Positions 50,852-61,597 of a stretch of DNA of 64,000 nucleotides are shown here, in pieces (the first letter of the stretch is position 1; each line of letters opens with the position of its first letter). The notes under the pieces are model-generated. The model was given only the letters and a program-made list of their open reading frames with translations. It was not told where the DNA came from and ran no database searches. Source of the stretch: Paenibacillus sp. JCM 18996 (GTDB lineage: Bacteria > Bacillota > Bacilli > Paenibacillales > NBRC-103111); contig BBFE01000001.1 in the NCBI GenBank assembly GCA_001313085.1, forward strand, positions 101,263 through 165,262. The letters are read 5' to 3'. Both the position numbers and the translations under genes were made by a program.

Positions 50852-51463
50852 ATGCCTGATAGGACTTACACGGAGCAGGGGCGCTCCCAGGAGGGGGAGG
50901 AGGCACGCAGCAGCAGTGCTTTGGAGCGGGAAGAGCTGGTGTCGAAACGCTATCGGAAAAAAAGATAAGGGGCAAGCATCTGGTGGAGTTCTTCATGGAA
51001 ATCAGGCAGCAGGGAATCTCTCTGGACGGGCTGGTTTTTGTATGCATCGGCACGGATCGTTCGACAGGGGATGCGATCGGGCCGCTGGTCGGCACACTGC
51101 TGGAGGAAGCGGGATACACCAGAGTGGTCGGAACGTTGAACTATCCCTGCGACGGCAGCAACATGCAACAGAGGCTGAGCGAAATCCCTCGGGGAAGAAA
51201 ATTCTGGCTATTGACGCGTGCCTGGGGCAGCCAGCTTCGGTAGAGATGTACCAGGTGTCCAACATGCCGCTTGAGCCGGCACAAGTATGGGCAAGGCGCT
51301 GCCTGCCGTCGGGGACTATAGTATAGCGGCGATCGTCAACGTCATGGGTGGAAACAAGTTTCACATTCTGCAGACGACCTCATTGAGGCGTGTGTTTTGT
51401 ATGGCGGGCGAGGTTGTGTCGGCGATAAAACAAGTCTTTCCGGTGACAGGCGGCGGTGTTTGA
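50852..51463 (+). CDS. yyaC: YyaC-type spore protein, frameshifted
   Basis: YyaC family, a fold related to the GPR spore protease and hydrogenase maturation proteases, conserved in spore formers. ATG 50852 follows GGAAGGGAGG. KKDKGKHLVEFFMEIRQQGI, VFVCIGTDRSTGDAIGPLVG (signature), LEEAGYTRVVGTLNYPCDGS, KKILAIDACLG and ALPAVGDYSIAAIVNVMGG. Breaks at A7 near 50958, near 51197 and near 51293. A polar N-terminal extension of about 35 residues precedes the core. Exact biochemical role is unknown. Confidence 0.85.
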
Positions 51464-51526
51464 CTTCCCACGGGGGAAAGCGCTTCCGACGTGAAGAAAA
51501 TTCAACTTAATAATGGAGGTCAGGCC

Positions 51527-52512
51527 ATGAACTACAGGCGACTGGGAAATACGGATATGTGCGTAAGCGAAATCAGTTTCGGCACGTGGGCGATTGGCGG
51601 GTCATGGGGGCAGGTGAACGATTCTGAATCGCTGAACGCTCTCGCGCGTGCGATCGAGGCAGGAGTTAACTTTTTTTTGATACGGCGGATGTGTACGGGA
51701 ACGGACACAGCGAGGAGCTTCTCGCGAAGGCGACGAAAGGGAAGGAGGACCAGATCCACATTGCGACGAAGTTCTGCCGGTCTGCGGATATCCACGATCC
51801 TTCGGTTTACTCTATCGGTTCGGTCCGTTCTTTCTGCGAAGCCAGTCTTAAGCGGCTGCAGCGGGAGCGACTCGATCTGTACCAGATCCACTGTCCGCCG
51901 ATTGAAATTTTGCGCGATGGCTCGGTGTTCGCCGTGCTGGACAAGCTACGCGATGAAGGCAAAATACGTGAGTACGGCGTGAGCGTGGAAACTGTGGAGG
52001 AAGGGCTGCTGTGCCTGCAGTATCCTAACGTGAAGGCTCTGCAGGTGATTTACAACATTTTCAGGCAAAAGCCCGCCAAGGAACTCTTCCCCCAAGCTCA
52101 TGAACAAGGAGTCGGAATTCTGGTGCGACTGCCGCTGGCAAGCGGACTGCTGACCGGCAAGCTCAGGGAGAACACCGCGTTCGACGCTGGCGACCACCGC
52201 AGCTTTAACCGCAACGGGGAAAGCTTCAACGTGGGCGAAACCTTCGCAGGCCTACCTTACGAGAAAGGCGTCGAGCTAAGCCGCAAGCTGATGTGGATTG
52301 CTGAAGGCAGAGAGAATATGACCCGGTCTGCGCTGCGCTGGATTTTGGATAATCCCAACATCACCTGCGTAATCCCGGGCTTCAGGAATGCCGCCCAAGT
52401 GGAGGATAACCTTGCCGCTTCGGAGGTATCTCCGTTTTCTTTGGAGGAACATGCGCGCCTCAGAAAATTTTATGAAGACGAAGTTAGCCAATATATTCGC
52501 GGCGCGTATTAA
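51527..52512 (+). CDS. Aldo/keto reductase (first of three), frameshifted
   Basis: NADPH-dependent oxidoreductase with a TIM barrel. MNYRRLGNTDMCVSEISFGTW, GVNFFDTADVYGNGHSEELL (catalytic Asp and Tyr, once T8 near 51671 is read as T6), IATKFCRS (Lys), LDLYQIHCPP (His), YGVSVETVEEGL, ASGLLTGKLRE, and the cofactor end CVIPGFRNAAQVEDNLAA. All four catalytic residues are present. GGAGGTCAGGCC precedes ATG 51527. Substrate unknown. Terminated by a strong hairpin. Confidence 0.88.
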
Positions 52513-52579
52513 TCATACAAAAGGACCAGTGCCGGCCTCAGCAGCGGTGGAAACAGCGGCCGGACCTGTGGCGGACCAA

Positions 52580-52626
52580 GGGGCTGTCCCAAAAGCAGAG
52601 AAATATCTGGGGACAGTCTTTTTTTT
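52580..52626 (+). terminator. Terminator of the aldo/keto reductase gene
   Basis: GGGCTGTCCC pairs with GGGGACAGTC, followed by eight T. Confidence 0.85.
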
Positions 52627-52628
52627 CA

Positions 52629-52724
52629 TGCCAAGACGTGCTCACAAAAAAGTGTTGCCGCTTGACCCTCTTCTGAGCGAGCAGCAGATGGTGCATCTGA
52701 AACAGAAATGGCAACAACGATAAT
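52629..52724 (+). CDS. Doubtful 31-residue reading frame
   Basis: ATG 52629 directly after the terminator T run opens MPRRAHKKVLPLDPLLSEQQ and ends KQKWQQR. No ribosome binding site is seen. The rest of 52725-52960 shows no gene, only AT-rich sequence. It may be a chance frame or a remnant. Confidence 0.2.
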
Positions 52725-52964
52725 AAACAGTGGAAATCTGCTGATGGCAAACGCGACAATAAGGCTCGGACATCTCTTGGCCACCAGGGCCAACTGAGTC
52801 TCCATTTAAAATTAAGAACTTTTTTTTGCCGCTATTCATCTTAAACCGGGCTTTTCAAGCGTTCTATCTAAATTATTCAAAATATAACTGAAACCAGATC
52901 CGCTAGTTTTGGGAAATATCCGGGAAATGGCGTTTTAGCGGAAAAAACTTTCGCTATACTCTCT

Positions 52965-53000
52965 GGCCGGCCCTTTTAACGTTAAAGAAAGAGCCGGCCT
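52965..53000 (-). terminator. Terminator of mntH
   Basis: On the minus strand AGGCCGGCTCTTT pairs with AAAAGGGCCGGCC, about 50 bases past the mntH stop. Confidence 0.7.
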
Positions 53001-53048
53001 CATGCGGATTTCACCACTTACTCACCGGAACTGCCTTGTTGTCTTTTA

Positions 53049-54344
53049 TCAGGCGAAGGCCTCTATCAGCAGCCAAATGTTCAGCGATAAAATGATCACC
53101 GCACATAAGATCGATGCGGCTGTCACCCATTTCCGGTTCACGAGCACGCCCATGATATCCTTCCGGCGAGTGAAGTAGATCAGCGACAGGATCGGAATAG
53201 GAAGCACGATGCTGAGCACTACCTGACTGAAGACGAGCGTCAAAGTCGGGTCGACTCCGATCGCCACAATGATAAAAGTCGGCAGCATCGTGACGATCCG
53301 GCGAATCCATAGTGGAATGGAGAATCCGACGAACCCCTGCATAATGACCTGCCCCGCCATCGTGCCGACAACCGAGCTGGAAATTCCCGAAGCGAGCAGC
53401 GACGCCAAAAAAAATTCCGGCTGCGGCTGTGCCCAATATCGGTGTCAGCGTCTGGTAGGCTGTCGTGATGTCCGAGATTTCATGGTTTCCGGTAGAGTGG
53501 AAGGTGGACGCGGCATATACATCATTGAGATATTCACGAATCCCGCAAGGGCCATGGCGATAATGATCTCCTTGGAGCTGAATTCCTGGATTTTCTCCGC
53601 TTCCCGGCCGTTCCGCGGAACGACACGGTCTTTGGTGAGATTGGAATGCAGATACAGGGCATGCGGCATTACCGTAGCGCCGATCACGCTGACAGCGAGC
53701 ATGATACTCTCCCGGCCGCCCAGCCAGGGGACGACGCTGTGGTATGCCACCTGCCCCAAATTAGGCCGGGAGAGCACGGTTTCCGCCAAATAACAGAGCC
53801 CGATGAAGAGCGCGAACGCGGCGATAAATTTTTTTTCCAGAGGCCGGAAGCCTTTCTGTTCCATCTGGAGAATCAGGTACGTCACGATGCCTGTAATCAG
53901 GCAGGCTAGAAGCATCGGAGTGCCGAACAGCAGATGGATGGCGAGGGTCGCACCGAGGAATTCAGCCACGTCCGTTGCCATAGCGGCAATCTCCGAACCG
54001 ATCCACATGATGACCGACAGCCATTTCGGGCAATAGTCGCGGCATAATTCTGGAAGGTTCCGTCCGCTGGCAATGCCCAGCTTGGCGGACATATTTTGCA
54101 GCAGCATAGCCATCAGATTCGCCAACAAGGCGACCCATAACAGCTTGTAGCCGAACTGCGAGCCGCTTTGGATGTTGGTTGCAAAATTGCCCGGATCCAG
54201 GTAAGCTACCGATGAAATGAACGCCGGCCCTAAAAAAGGGATGAGCGCTTTAATACCCTTCCGTCTTCCCGTGATGGCTTCACGGGCCGCGATTTCAGTG
54301 GTTGACGAAGCTCTACCGCCCTGTGCCGTCTCCGTATTCTTCAT
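53049..54344 (-). CDS. mntH: NRAMP-family Mn2+/Fe2+ transporter, frameshifted
   Basis: Proton-coupled divalent metal importer. Helix 1 metal site FISSVAYLDPGNFATNIQSG (DPGN), helix 6 VIGATVMPHALYLHSNL (MPH), WIGSEIAAMATDVAEFLGAT, and after two breaks (near 53510 and A7 near 53410) GIFLASLLASGISSSVVGTMAGQ, MQGFVGFSIPLWIRR and LIYFTRRKDIMG. Start ATG 54344 follows AGAGGGGACCTGACT. N-terminus polar, about 35 residues. No Mn riboswitch or clear MntR box is seen upstream. Confidence 0.92.
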
Positions 54345-54523
54345 AGTCAGGTCCCCTCTCGGCCAAAATGAATACGAGTTATTACCTCATATGGCGACGG
54401 GTCAATCAGTAAAGGGAGACTGATTATCTCCAGACTTCAAGACCTCTGTCGAAATGTTGCTGTCGTATTCAGGAAAGCTTTAAATGGGCGTGACGTCGGG
54501 TTATACTTTCGGTACGAGGTGAG

Positions 54524-55118
54524 GTGAGGACGCTGGAAGCGGAATTGTTTAACCAAGTGTACGAATCGATCGCGAAAAAAAGGAGAGCACCTATGATGGT
54601 TTGTTCTACACTGGCGTCAAGACAACGGGGATCGTATGCCGGCCGTCCTGCCGGGCGCGAACCCCGAAGCGTGAAAACATAATGCTGTTCGGCACGGTGG
54701 ACGAAGCGATACGTGCAGGATTCCGGCCGTGCAAAAGATGCAAGCCGGAACAGCCGGGTCCCCACGGACCGATGCGGCGCTGGCCGAGCAAGTGAACGCT
54801 CTGATTAAACAGAGGCTTGGCGAGCCGTTGACGCTTAAGACGCTGGCGTCTGTGCTCGCGGTCAGCCCGTTTCATTTGCAGCGGCTGTACAAGCGGTTCA
54901 CCGGCCGCAGTCCGGCGGCCCAGCTGCAGAAGGCGCGAATTGAAGCCGCAAAAAAGATGTTGGCGGAAGAATCCCCTTCCATCGCGGATATCGGAGCGGC
55001 TGTGGGCTTTCGCAGCCCTTCGCATTTTGCCGTGTGGTTCCGGCGGGAGACAGGGCTTTCCCCCAAGGAATATCGCGAGCTTCCGCAAGAAGACAAGGCT
55101 GGGTTTTGCGGGGAATAA
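54524..55118 (+). CDS. adaA: Ada-type regulator (AdaA), frameshifted
   Basis: Methylphosphotriester-sensing transcription activator of the adaptive response. N-terminal zinc domain: GLFYTGVKTTGIVCRPSCRA and CKRCKPEQ, giving the four-Cys site (CRPSC, CKRC) whose first Cys takes the methyl group. C-terminal AraC-type helix-turn-helix: LKTLASVLAVSPFHLQRLYK and IADIGAAVGFRSPSHFAVWF. GTG 54524 with GAGGTGAG is the start. Breaks at A7 near 54576 (A5) and near 54775. Followed by ogt and alkA in one operon. Confidence 0.9.
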
Positions 55119-55145
55119 CGAGGGAACGGAACAAGGAGGCCGGCA

Positions 55146-55702
55146 ATGAGAGAGGACACTATATTTTGGACAACCATAAAGCCGATGGGGCAAAACTGGA
55201 CACTGCTCGCCACCGGGAAAGGACTGTGCCGCGTCCTTTTTTTCCTCACGAGACGCTGGAGAAGGCACTGCCTTGGCTGCACCGCCATGCAGCGGGGTTG
55301 GCGTTGGTGGAGGAGAACGGCATCTTCGAGGAATTCGGAGTGAAGGGGCTGCTTGAATCGTATTTTCAGGGCGAGCTGGTGATGTTTGATGAGGTGCCGT
55401 TAGATTTGTGGGGCACGCCTTTTCAAAAGGCGGTCTGGACAGAGCTCGGACGGATTCCGTACGGTCAGACACGCAGTTATCGGGAAGTGGCCGAAGCGGT
55501 GGGTCGGCCTTCGGCTGTACGGGCCGTTGGAGCCGCTAATGGCGCGAACCCTCTGCCGGTCCTGCTTCCCTGTCACCGGGTGATCGGCACGAACCGCAAG
55601 TTAACCGGTTACCGTGGAGGCTTAAGCATCAAACTCGCCTTGCTGGAGCTCGAAGGAGTTGATCGGGTTGAGCCCGTTGGACACGCGCGATTCGTGCTTT
55701 GA
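55146..55702 (+). CDS. ogt: Methylated-DNA-protein-cysteine methyltransferase
   Basis: Suicide repair enzyme removing O6-methylguanine. EDTIFWTTIKPMGQNWTLLA, then after T7 near 55240 is read as T5, FPHETLEKALPWL, LDLWGTPFQKAVWTELGRIPYGQTRSYREVAEAVG (DNA-binding helix) and LPVLLPCHRVIGTN with the acceptor Cys, then GYRGGLSIKLALLELEG. Start ATG 55146 with AAGGAGGCCGGCA. Corresponds to AdaB/Ogt. The stop lies inside the alkA start region. Confidence 0.92.
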
Positions 55703-56586
55703 AATTCCGCTGCCGAAGGAGTTCCGGTTTCAGCACTGTCTTGACTACTTGTCCCGTTCGCCTAACGAATGCTTGTATGAGATTGAGGATAGGCAGATCA
55801 TCCGGCTGCTCCGTATTGACGGTAAGAAAACCTTGGTCCGGATCGGCTGTCCCGATGACCTGCACCTGCAGGTAACAACCATGCAAGGCCGGTCAGCGGG
55901 AGACAAGGTCAAAGCAGAAGCGGCGGGCTTCGTCCGCGACTGGTTTGACCTGGAACGGGATCTCGGCCAGTTCTACCGGATGGCGGAGGTTGATCCCTTG
56001 CTTAGCGATCTCGGCAAGAAGTTTTACGGTCTTCGGCTGGTGGGAATTCCCGATTTGTTTGAAGCGCTCTGCTGGGCCATTATGGGCCAGCAGGTGAACC
56101 TTGCTTTTGCATACAAGCTGAAGCAAAGATTGACGGAGACATTCGGCGATTCGCTGGAGTGGGATGGCAGGACCTATCGCCTCTTCCCGCTGCCCGATGA
56201 AATCGCGGGAGCAAGCCTGTCAGATTTGTGCGGCCTGCAGCTCACAAAGATGAAAGCGGCGGCGATACTGGAAGCCGCCGATCTGATGCAGCGCGGCGTG
56301 CTGTCGCGCGCACGCCTACTGTCGCTGGGCAGCTTTGATGCGGCCCAGCAGGAGCTCCTGCGGATCCGCGGCGTGGGACCGTGGACGGCGCATTATGTCC
56401 GGATGCGCTGTTTGCGCGATCCGTCCGCTTTTCCGATCGGCGATGCGGGACTTCGCAACGCCGTCAAAGAGCGGCTGGCTCTCGGCCGCAAGCCGACTGT
56501 GCGCGAATTGCAGGCGCTTTTTTTTGCCGATTGGACCGGCTGGGAGGCTTATGCGACTTTTTTTGCTGTGGCGGTCCTTATACTAA
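55668..56586 (+). CDS. alkA: DNA-3-methyladenine glycosylase II (AlkA-like), frameshifted at the end
   Basis: Base excision glycosylase for alkylated purines. FRFQHCLDYLSRSPNECLY (N-terminal TBP-like domain), GLRLVGIPDLFEALCWAIMGQQVNLAFA, and the helix-hairpin-helix RIRGVGPWTAHYVRMRCLR followed by FPIGDAGLRNAVK with the catalytic Asp. TTG 55668 has GAAGGAG at nine bases. T7 near 56558 should be T6, ending the protein in LLWRSLY at TAA 56584-56586 rather than running on. Overlaps ogt by 35 bases, so the three repair genes form one operon. Confidence 0.9.
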
Positions 56587-56636
56587 TCTATATAGTTGAA
56601 TTAAAGTTTGAAATCGATTGGGTTACGTATCAAGTA

Positions 56637-56757
56637 AACAGGAAAAGTTCCCGTTAATATGCTTTCTTAGATGTACGTATTGGATCTAACGGGAGCTTTT
56701 CCCGCAAAAGGATCCTTCAGAGCGTATCCGGGCAAGATTAGCAGGAGCTTTTCCTAT
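56637..56757. repeat. Three short palindromic repeats of the dispersed family
   Basis: Elements at 56637-56658 (AACAGGAAAAGTTCCCGTTAAT), 56686-56705 (CTAACGGGAGCTTTTCCCGC) and 56737-56757 (ATTAGCAGGAGCTTTTCCTA) match the repeats at 33670-33855. The 313-base gap between alkA and the next gene holds these and an AT-rich promoter region, no gene. Confidence 0.7.
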
Positions 56758-56899
56758 CCGTCTTGTCGGGTGCTTTGCTCTGAAATGGATGCGCTTTACA
56801 ATTACTTTAGTTTGTGGAAAATGTCAGTTAACAAAAGACTTGTATACTTTTCTATGTTGCATATAGTTCAAATCGCATAGAAAAGGAGATTTGATATTT

Positions 56900-59387
56900 A
56901 TGAACCTCAAGCGTAAAAAAAGATCGTTGCAAGCATCGCACTGGCATCATTGCTGTTTGGTTCAAGCGTGTACGCAGCATATTCGACAGCCGGGCCAAAG
57001 GCCGACGGCACAGGTGTGACCTCCGGCGGGTGGTATCTGACACCGGCCGGCACTCAGGTGGGGCTGGGGAATTTTCCGATGGATGGCGCGGTTAGCCCTG
57101 ATAAGAAATATTTCGTGGCAGCCAACGCCGGAACAGGTACTCAATCTTTGCAGGTAGTCGATACGCAGCAGCAGAAAGTGGTCCAAACTATCTCTTACGA
57201 ATCTCCCGAAGCTCTGTATATCGGGCTCGCCTTCAGTCCGGACGGCAAGAAACTGTACGCTTCAGCCGGCGGAAACAATAAAATCCGCGTGTTCAACTTC
57301 GATAAGGGCTCTCTCACCGAGCAATCCCCCATTATGATGAAAGATGATAAAAATACCAATTTTTTTATCCTGCCGGAATGTCTCTGTCCCCTGACGGCAA
57401 ATACCTTTATGTAGCAAACAACTTGAATTATTCGGCGTCCCGCATCGATCTTGCCACAGGACAAATTGCCGCAACCGTTCCGGTTGGCAAGATGCCTTAT
57501 GCTGCGGTGCTAAGCCGTGACGGAAGCGCATTGTACGTCAGCAACTGGGGCGAGAGCAGTGTAAGTGTGGTGGATACGAAAGATTTTGCCGTGAAAAAAG
57601 ACGATCGCAGTAGGTCTGCATCCGAACGCTATAGCGGAAAATCCGGTCAGCGGCTTCCTTTATGTTGCCAATTCAGATAGCGATGAAATTTCCGTCATCG
57701 ACCCGAAAAAAACAGCAGGTCATTCAAACTGTATCACTTGCTCCGTACCGCGGGGCCCCTGCTGGAAGCCAGCCCGATGCTCTGACGGTGAGCGCTGACG
57801 GCAAAACGTTGTACGCAGCCAATTCCTTAAATAACGATATTGCTGTGATCAGCTTGGGTGAAAGCGGGGAAAAGGATCAGGAAGCGCGAGTCGAAGGTTT
57901 GATACCAACCGCCTGGTATCCGACGGGCGTCTACCTTGGTCAAGCCGATAAGAAACTGATGGTTCTCAATGCCAAAGGGCTTGGAGCGGGACCCAACGGC
58001 CAGAATCATCAATGGCTCGGAAATATGATCAAAGGCACCATGTCCTTCATTAATGTTCCGGATAAACAGCAGCTTAAGACGTACACCAGCCAGGTCAACG
58101 GCAACAACCGTGTGAAAGAGACGGAAGACAATAATTCGGATAAAAAAAAGATTTTCCTATCTCCCGCGTCGATGGCCAGGACCGTTCACCTATTAAGCAT
58201 GTTATCTATGTCATTAAAGAGAATCAAACGTACGACCACGTATTCGGCGATTTGGGCAAGGGCAACGGCGATCCGAGCCTGGCTTTGTACGGCAAGGATG
58301 TTACGCCTAACCACCATAAACTCGCGAATCAATTCGTTACCCTTGATAACTTTTATGCCGACGCGAAGTGAGCGCAGACGGGCATAACTGGACAACCGCT
58401 GGCAAGGCTAACGACTATGTGCAAAAGAACTGGCTTGCCGACTATTCCGGCCGCAACCGCGATTATGATTTTGACGGCGGGGGCGGAGGCAGCCTTCTGG
58501 ATGACGCGCCATATACCAGACCGAAAGCGGGATATATATGGGACGTTGCGATGAGAGCCGGCCTGACCTTCCGCAATTATGGGGAATTTGCCTATAATTA
58601 TGATCCGGCCACCAAGCAATATTTGCCCAACAATCCCAAGACGACTGACTTCAGAGGCAATTATGACCCCAACTATCCGAGCTGGGATTTGAACATCTCC
58701 GACATGGTCCGATATTACGAGTGGGAGAAGGAGTTCAAACAATTCGAGAAAAAATGGCAACCTGCCGCAATTTGAAACTATATATTTGCCAAACGACCAC
58801 ACTGGCGGCTCGAAGTGGGGACCGCAGCAGATGGTTGCCCAGAATGACCTGGCCCTTGGCAAACTCGTTGACACTATCAGTCACTCCAAATACTGGAAGG
58901 ATACGGCTATTTTTTTTGTTGTGGAGGACGATGCACAAGGCGGAGTGGATCACGTGGACGCTCACCGAAGCGTGGCGCTCGCAATCAGCCTTACACGCAA
59001 ACGGGCAAAGTCGACAGCACCTTCTATGATACGCCGTCGATGCTTCGCACCATGGAGCTGATTCTCTGTTTGAAGCCGATGACCCAATTCGATGCTGCTG
59101 CAATACCGATGGTCAATTCTTTTACCAGCCGTCCGAACTTTGCTCCATATACAGTAGAGCAAACGAAATATTGGGTCGATAATGAAGGTCAGGCACCAGC
59201 CGGCAGCCCTGCGTCTGCCAGCACTCAGGCACCAGCGAACAGCACGGCATCAACGGCAAATCAGCCTGCAGTTCATCCTTCGGACATGGATTTCTCACGG
59301 CCGGATTCCGTTGACCGTCATAAACTTAACCGCGAGAATTGGAAGAAGATCAAAGGTTACTACCCGGAGCAATCCAACCAGAACTAA
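56900..59387 (+). CDS. Secreted beta-propeller (YncE-like) plus phosphoesterase fusion, frameshifted
   Basis: About 829 residues. Signal peptide MNLKRKKIVASIALASLLFG with a cleavage region VYAAYS (A7 near 56916 should be A5). First half is a YVTN-type propeller: PDKKYFVAANAGTGTQSLQV, FSPDGKKLYASAGGNNKI, LSPDGKYLYVANNLNYSAS, PYAAVLSRDGSALYVSNWG, TVSADGKTLYAANSLNND. Second half is a phosphoesterase (PF04185-like): VIKENQTYDHVFGDLG, DGHNWTTAGKAND, LPNDHTGG and VVEDDAQGGVDHVDAHR. Breaks near T6 57361, 57600, A6 57706, A8 58143, 58365, A6 58748, T8 58911 and 58990. ATG 56900 follows AAAGGAG. The tail is Ser/Thr/Ala/Pro-rich. Confidence 0.85.
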
Positions 59388-59420
59388 TATTGCTTGAAGA
59401 GCATAAACATCAGCAATAAA

Positions 59421-59462
59421 AGCACTCGGTCACATCCCAATGTGATCGGGTGCTTTTTTTTT
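59421..59462 (+). terminator. Terminator of the fusion-protein gene
   Basis: AGCACTCGGTCACAT pairs with ATGTGATCGGGTGCT, followed by nine T. Confidence 0.9.
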
Positions 59463-59669
59463 GTGTATTACCTTTATCAAATAGCCCTCGGCAGCCACGC
59501 GCTAGTGCTCCACTACTTATTCCTGCCAGGCTTGTTGTCCAAATGATGGTTATCCAGCGAATTGCCGCACAAGTCTATAGTACAGAAAGTCATATAGCCT
59601 ACTAACCGTAATAATGACGTATTTCACTGTTTGACGAGGTCAAATTTATTATGACGTTACTGTAAACGC

Positions 59670-59885
59670 GCCTGACGCGATTGGCGTACTGATGCTGCTC
59701 ACTTTTATGCTGACTCTCGTCCTGGTCATGATGGGCGTCAGCGAAAAGCTGCTTTTACTGCGGGCCGGCTTGCTTTTTCCCGAAAATGGAGTATCGCTTA
59801 TTTCCGCAAGGTCATCAGAATTATGAATGCCATGTGGGGCACGGTGTTTCTGCTCGAAGCCGGGGTGCGCACTTTTCTAGTCTGG
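59670..59885 (+). pseudogene. Membrane-protein remnant fused to an acetyltransferase end
   Basis: An open stretch reads DAIGVLMLLTFMLTLVLVMM then, across a frame change, AYFRKVIRIMNAMWGTVFLL and EAGVRTFLVW, two hydrophobic segments with the RK loop of a small integral membrane protein (VC0807/septation-protein-A-like by loose resemblance). It has no start signal and stops making membrane sense at 59885, where acetyltransferase sequence begins. Probable deletion junction. Confidence 0.4.
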
Positions 59886-60109
59886 TGCACCCCGAGTTTC
59901 AGGGAAGGGGATTGGGCAAAAGCTTGCTGAGCTTCGCGGAGGAGTATGCGCTGGATAGAGGATACTCCAGTATCCGGCTCGATGTTTACACGCAAAATCC
60001 GGCGGCGGTAAGGATGTACGAACGGGCGGCTATGAGCGAGAGGCGTGGTTCGTTTTCCTTTTCGGCTCGTGCCGTATCTGTGCTTCGAGAAAATATTCGA
60101 GGCAATTGA
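59880..60109 (+). pseudogene. C-terminal half of a GNAT acetyltransferase
   Basis: LVHPEFQGRGLGKSLLSFAE holds the acetyl-CoA-binding R/Q-x-x-G-x-G/A loop, followed by YALDRGYSSIRLDVYTQNPA and AVRMYERAGYEREAWF (one G restored near 60028). The N-terminal half of the fold (beta 1-3) is absent and replaced by membrane-protein sequence. A frame could start at ATG 59786 but would carry an unrelated N-terminus. Not expected to be functional. Confidence 0.6.
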
Positions 60110-60291
60110 TGAAAAAAAGAATTCATCAAGTGAATGTACACTGTTTGTAGTTCATAGCCTAAAGCGCGACAGTCCGGAACTCTCCTTTGGGGTTTTGAAC
60201 TGTCCTTTTTTTGTTTTCATAAACTTCAGTTGCAAAAAAAACTAATTAAATTAGTTATTTTATTAATATAAATAGTAAAGGAGCGGTGTCA

Positions 60292-60995
60292 ATGCAAGTA
60301 ACCAAAATAGGCGCAGTTTATCAAGTAACGTTTATGCCAAGATTGTTCCCGGTTAATTGTTACCTCATCGAAGAGAAGGAGACGCTTACTCTAATCGATG
60401 CGGCTTTGCCTTACAGCGCCAAGGGCATCCTGGAGGCAGCCCGGAAAATCGGGAAACCGATTGCGAACCTCGTGCTGACGCATGCCCATAACGATCACGT
60501 AGGTGCTCTGGATGCTTTGCGGAACACTTTGCCTCATGCGACGGTAAGCATCTCCGTAAGGGATGCTCGTCTGCTGTCGGGCGACCGGTCGCTGGATCCA
60601 GGCGAGTCGGACACCCTGATCCGGGGAGGAATCCCGAAGAACGTGAAGACCGTGCCGGACGTGCTGCTTCAGGAAGGGGACCGAATCGGTTCGCTCGAAG
60701 CCGTCTCCGCCCCGGGACATACGCCCGGATCCATGGCCTTCTTGGACACGAGGAGCAAAGCGTTGATCGCCGGAGACGCGTTTCAGACACGCGGAGGCGC
60801 AGCGGTTAGCGGGACGGTCAAGCCATGGTTTCCGTTTCCGGCGTGGGCAACCTGGAACCGGGAGCCGCGGTAGCGAGCGCCCGAAAGCTGGCCGAGCTGA
60901 AGCCGGAATTGCTCGCTGTCGGACATGGCAGAATGATCGAAAATCCCATGCGCACTATCGGTGAAGCCATCGCAGAGACGAACAGAATGCATTAA
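60292..60995 (+). CDS. Metallo-beta-lactamase-fold hydrolase, frameshifted
   Basis: Zn-dependent hydrolase of the glyoxalase II-like type. FPVNCYLIEEKETLTLIDAA, the metal motif LTHAHNDHVGALDAL (HxHxDH type THAHNDH), SAPGHTPGSMAFLD, LIAGDAFQ, and after one break near 60870 KLAELKPELLAVGHGRMI. All metal ligands are present. ATG 60292 has AAAGGAG at nine bases. The downstream TetR gene is 25 bases away, so the two probably form one transcript. Confidence 0.88.
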
Positions 60996-61019
60996 TCGAC
61001 GGAAGAAGGAGGTATTGCG

Positions 61020-61597
61020 ATGCCAAGGATGGGTTTGGATGTTAGCGTTGTATTGGTCAAGGCGGCCGAGATAGCAGATGAGAAGGGGCTCGACGGCGTT
61101 TCACTCGGGGAATTGGCCCAGCGGCTCAACGTTCGGGCGCATCCCTCTACAACCACGTTGACAGTTTGCCGGCATTGAAGCAGAAGCTGGCCATTTACGG
61201 ATTGAATCGCCTTCATGAAAGAATGACGCAGGCAGCCGTCGGCCGTTCTGGAGACACGGCCGTGCGTGCGCTAAGCGAAGCCTATGCCGGATTCGCTCGT
61301 GAGCATCCTGGACTGTACGACGCGACCTTTCGCGCCCCTGATTCCGGTGATCCTAAGCTTCACCTGGCGCAGCGGCAGGTCGTTGACCTTGTCGTCCAGG
61401 TGCTGAGTGTCTACGAACTGAAGGGCGACAACTCGCTGCATACGATTCGCGGACTGCGGAGCATTCTGCACGGATTCGCGTCCATCGAAAGTGCGGGAGG
61501 ATTCGGTCTTCCGCTTGATCTCGATGTTTCGTTTGGAATGCTGATCGATACGTTTCTGGCCGGAATCCATTCTCAATTAAAGGAGGACAGGATTTGA
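61020..61597 (+). CDS. TetR-family regulator, frameshifted
   Basis: N-terminal helix-turn-helix: VVLVKAAEIADEKGLDGVSLGELAQRLNV followed, after one break near 61135, by SLYNHVDSLPALKQKL. C-terminal helical ligand domain ERMTQAAVGRSGDTAVRALSEAYAGFAREH, GLYDATFR, FASIESAGGFGLPLDLDVSF of the WHG/TetR_C type. GAAGGAGGTATTGCG precedes ATG 61020. It probably regulates itself with the MBL hydrolase or the divergent-free aldo/keto reductases downstream. Confidence 0.85.
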
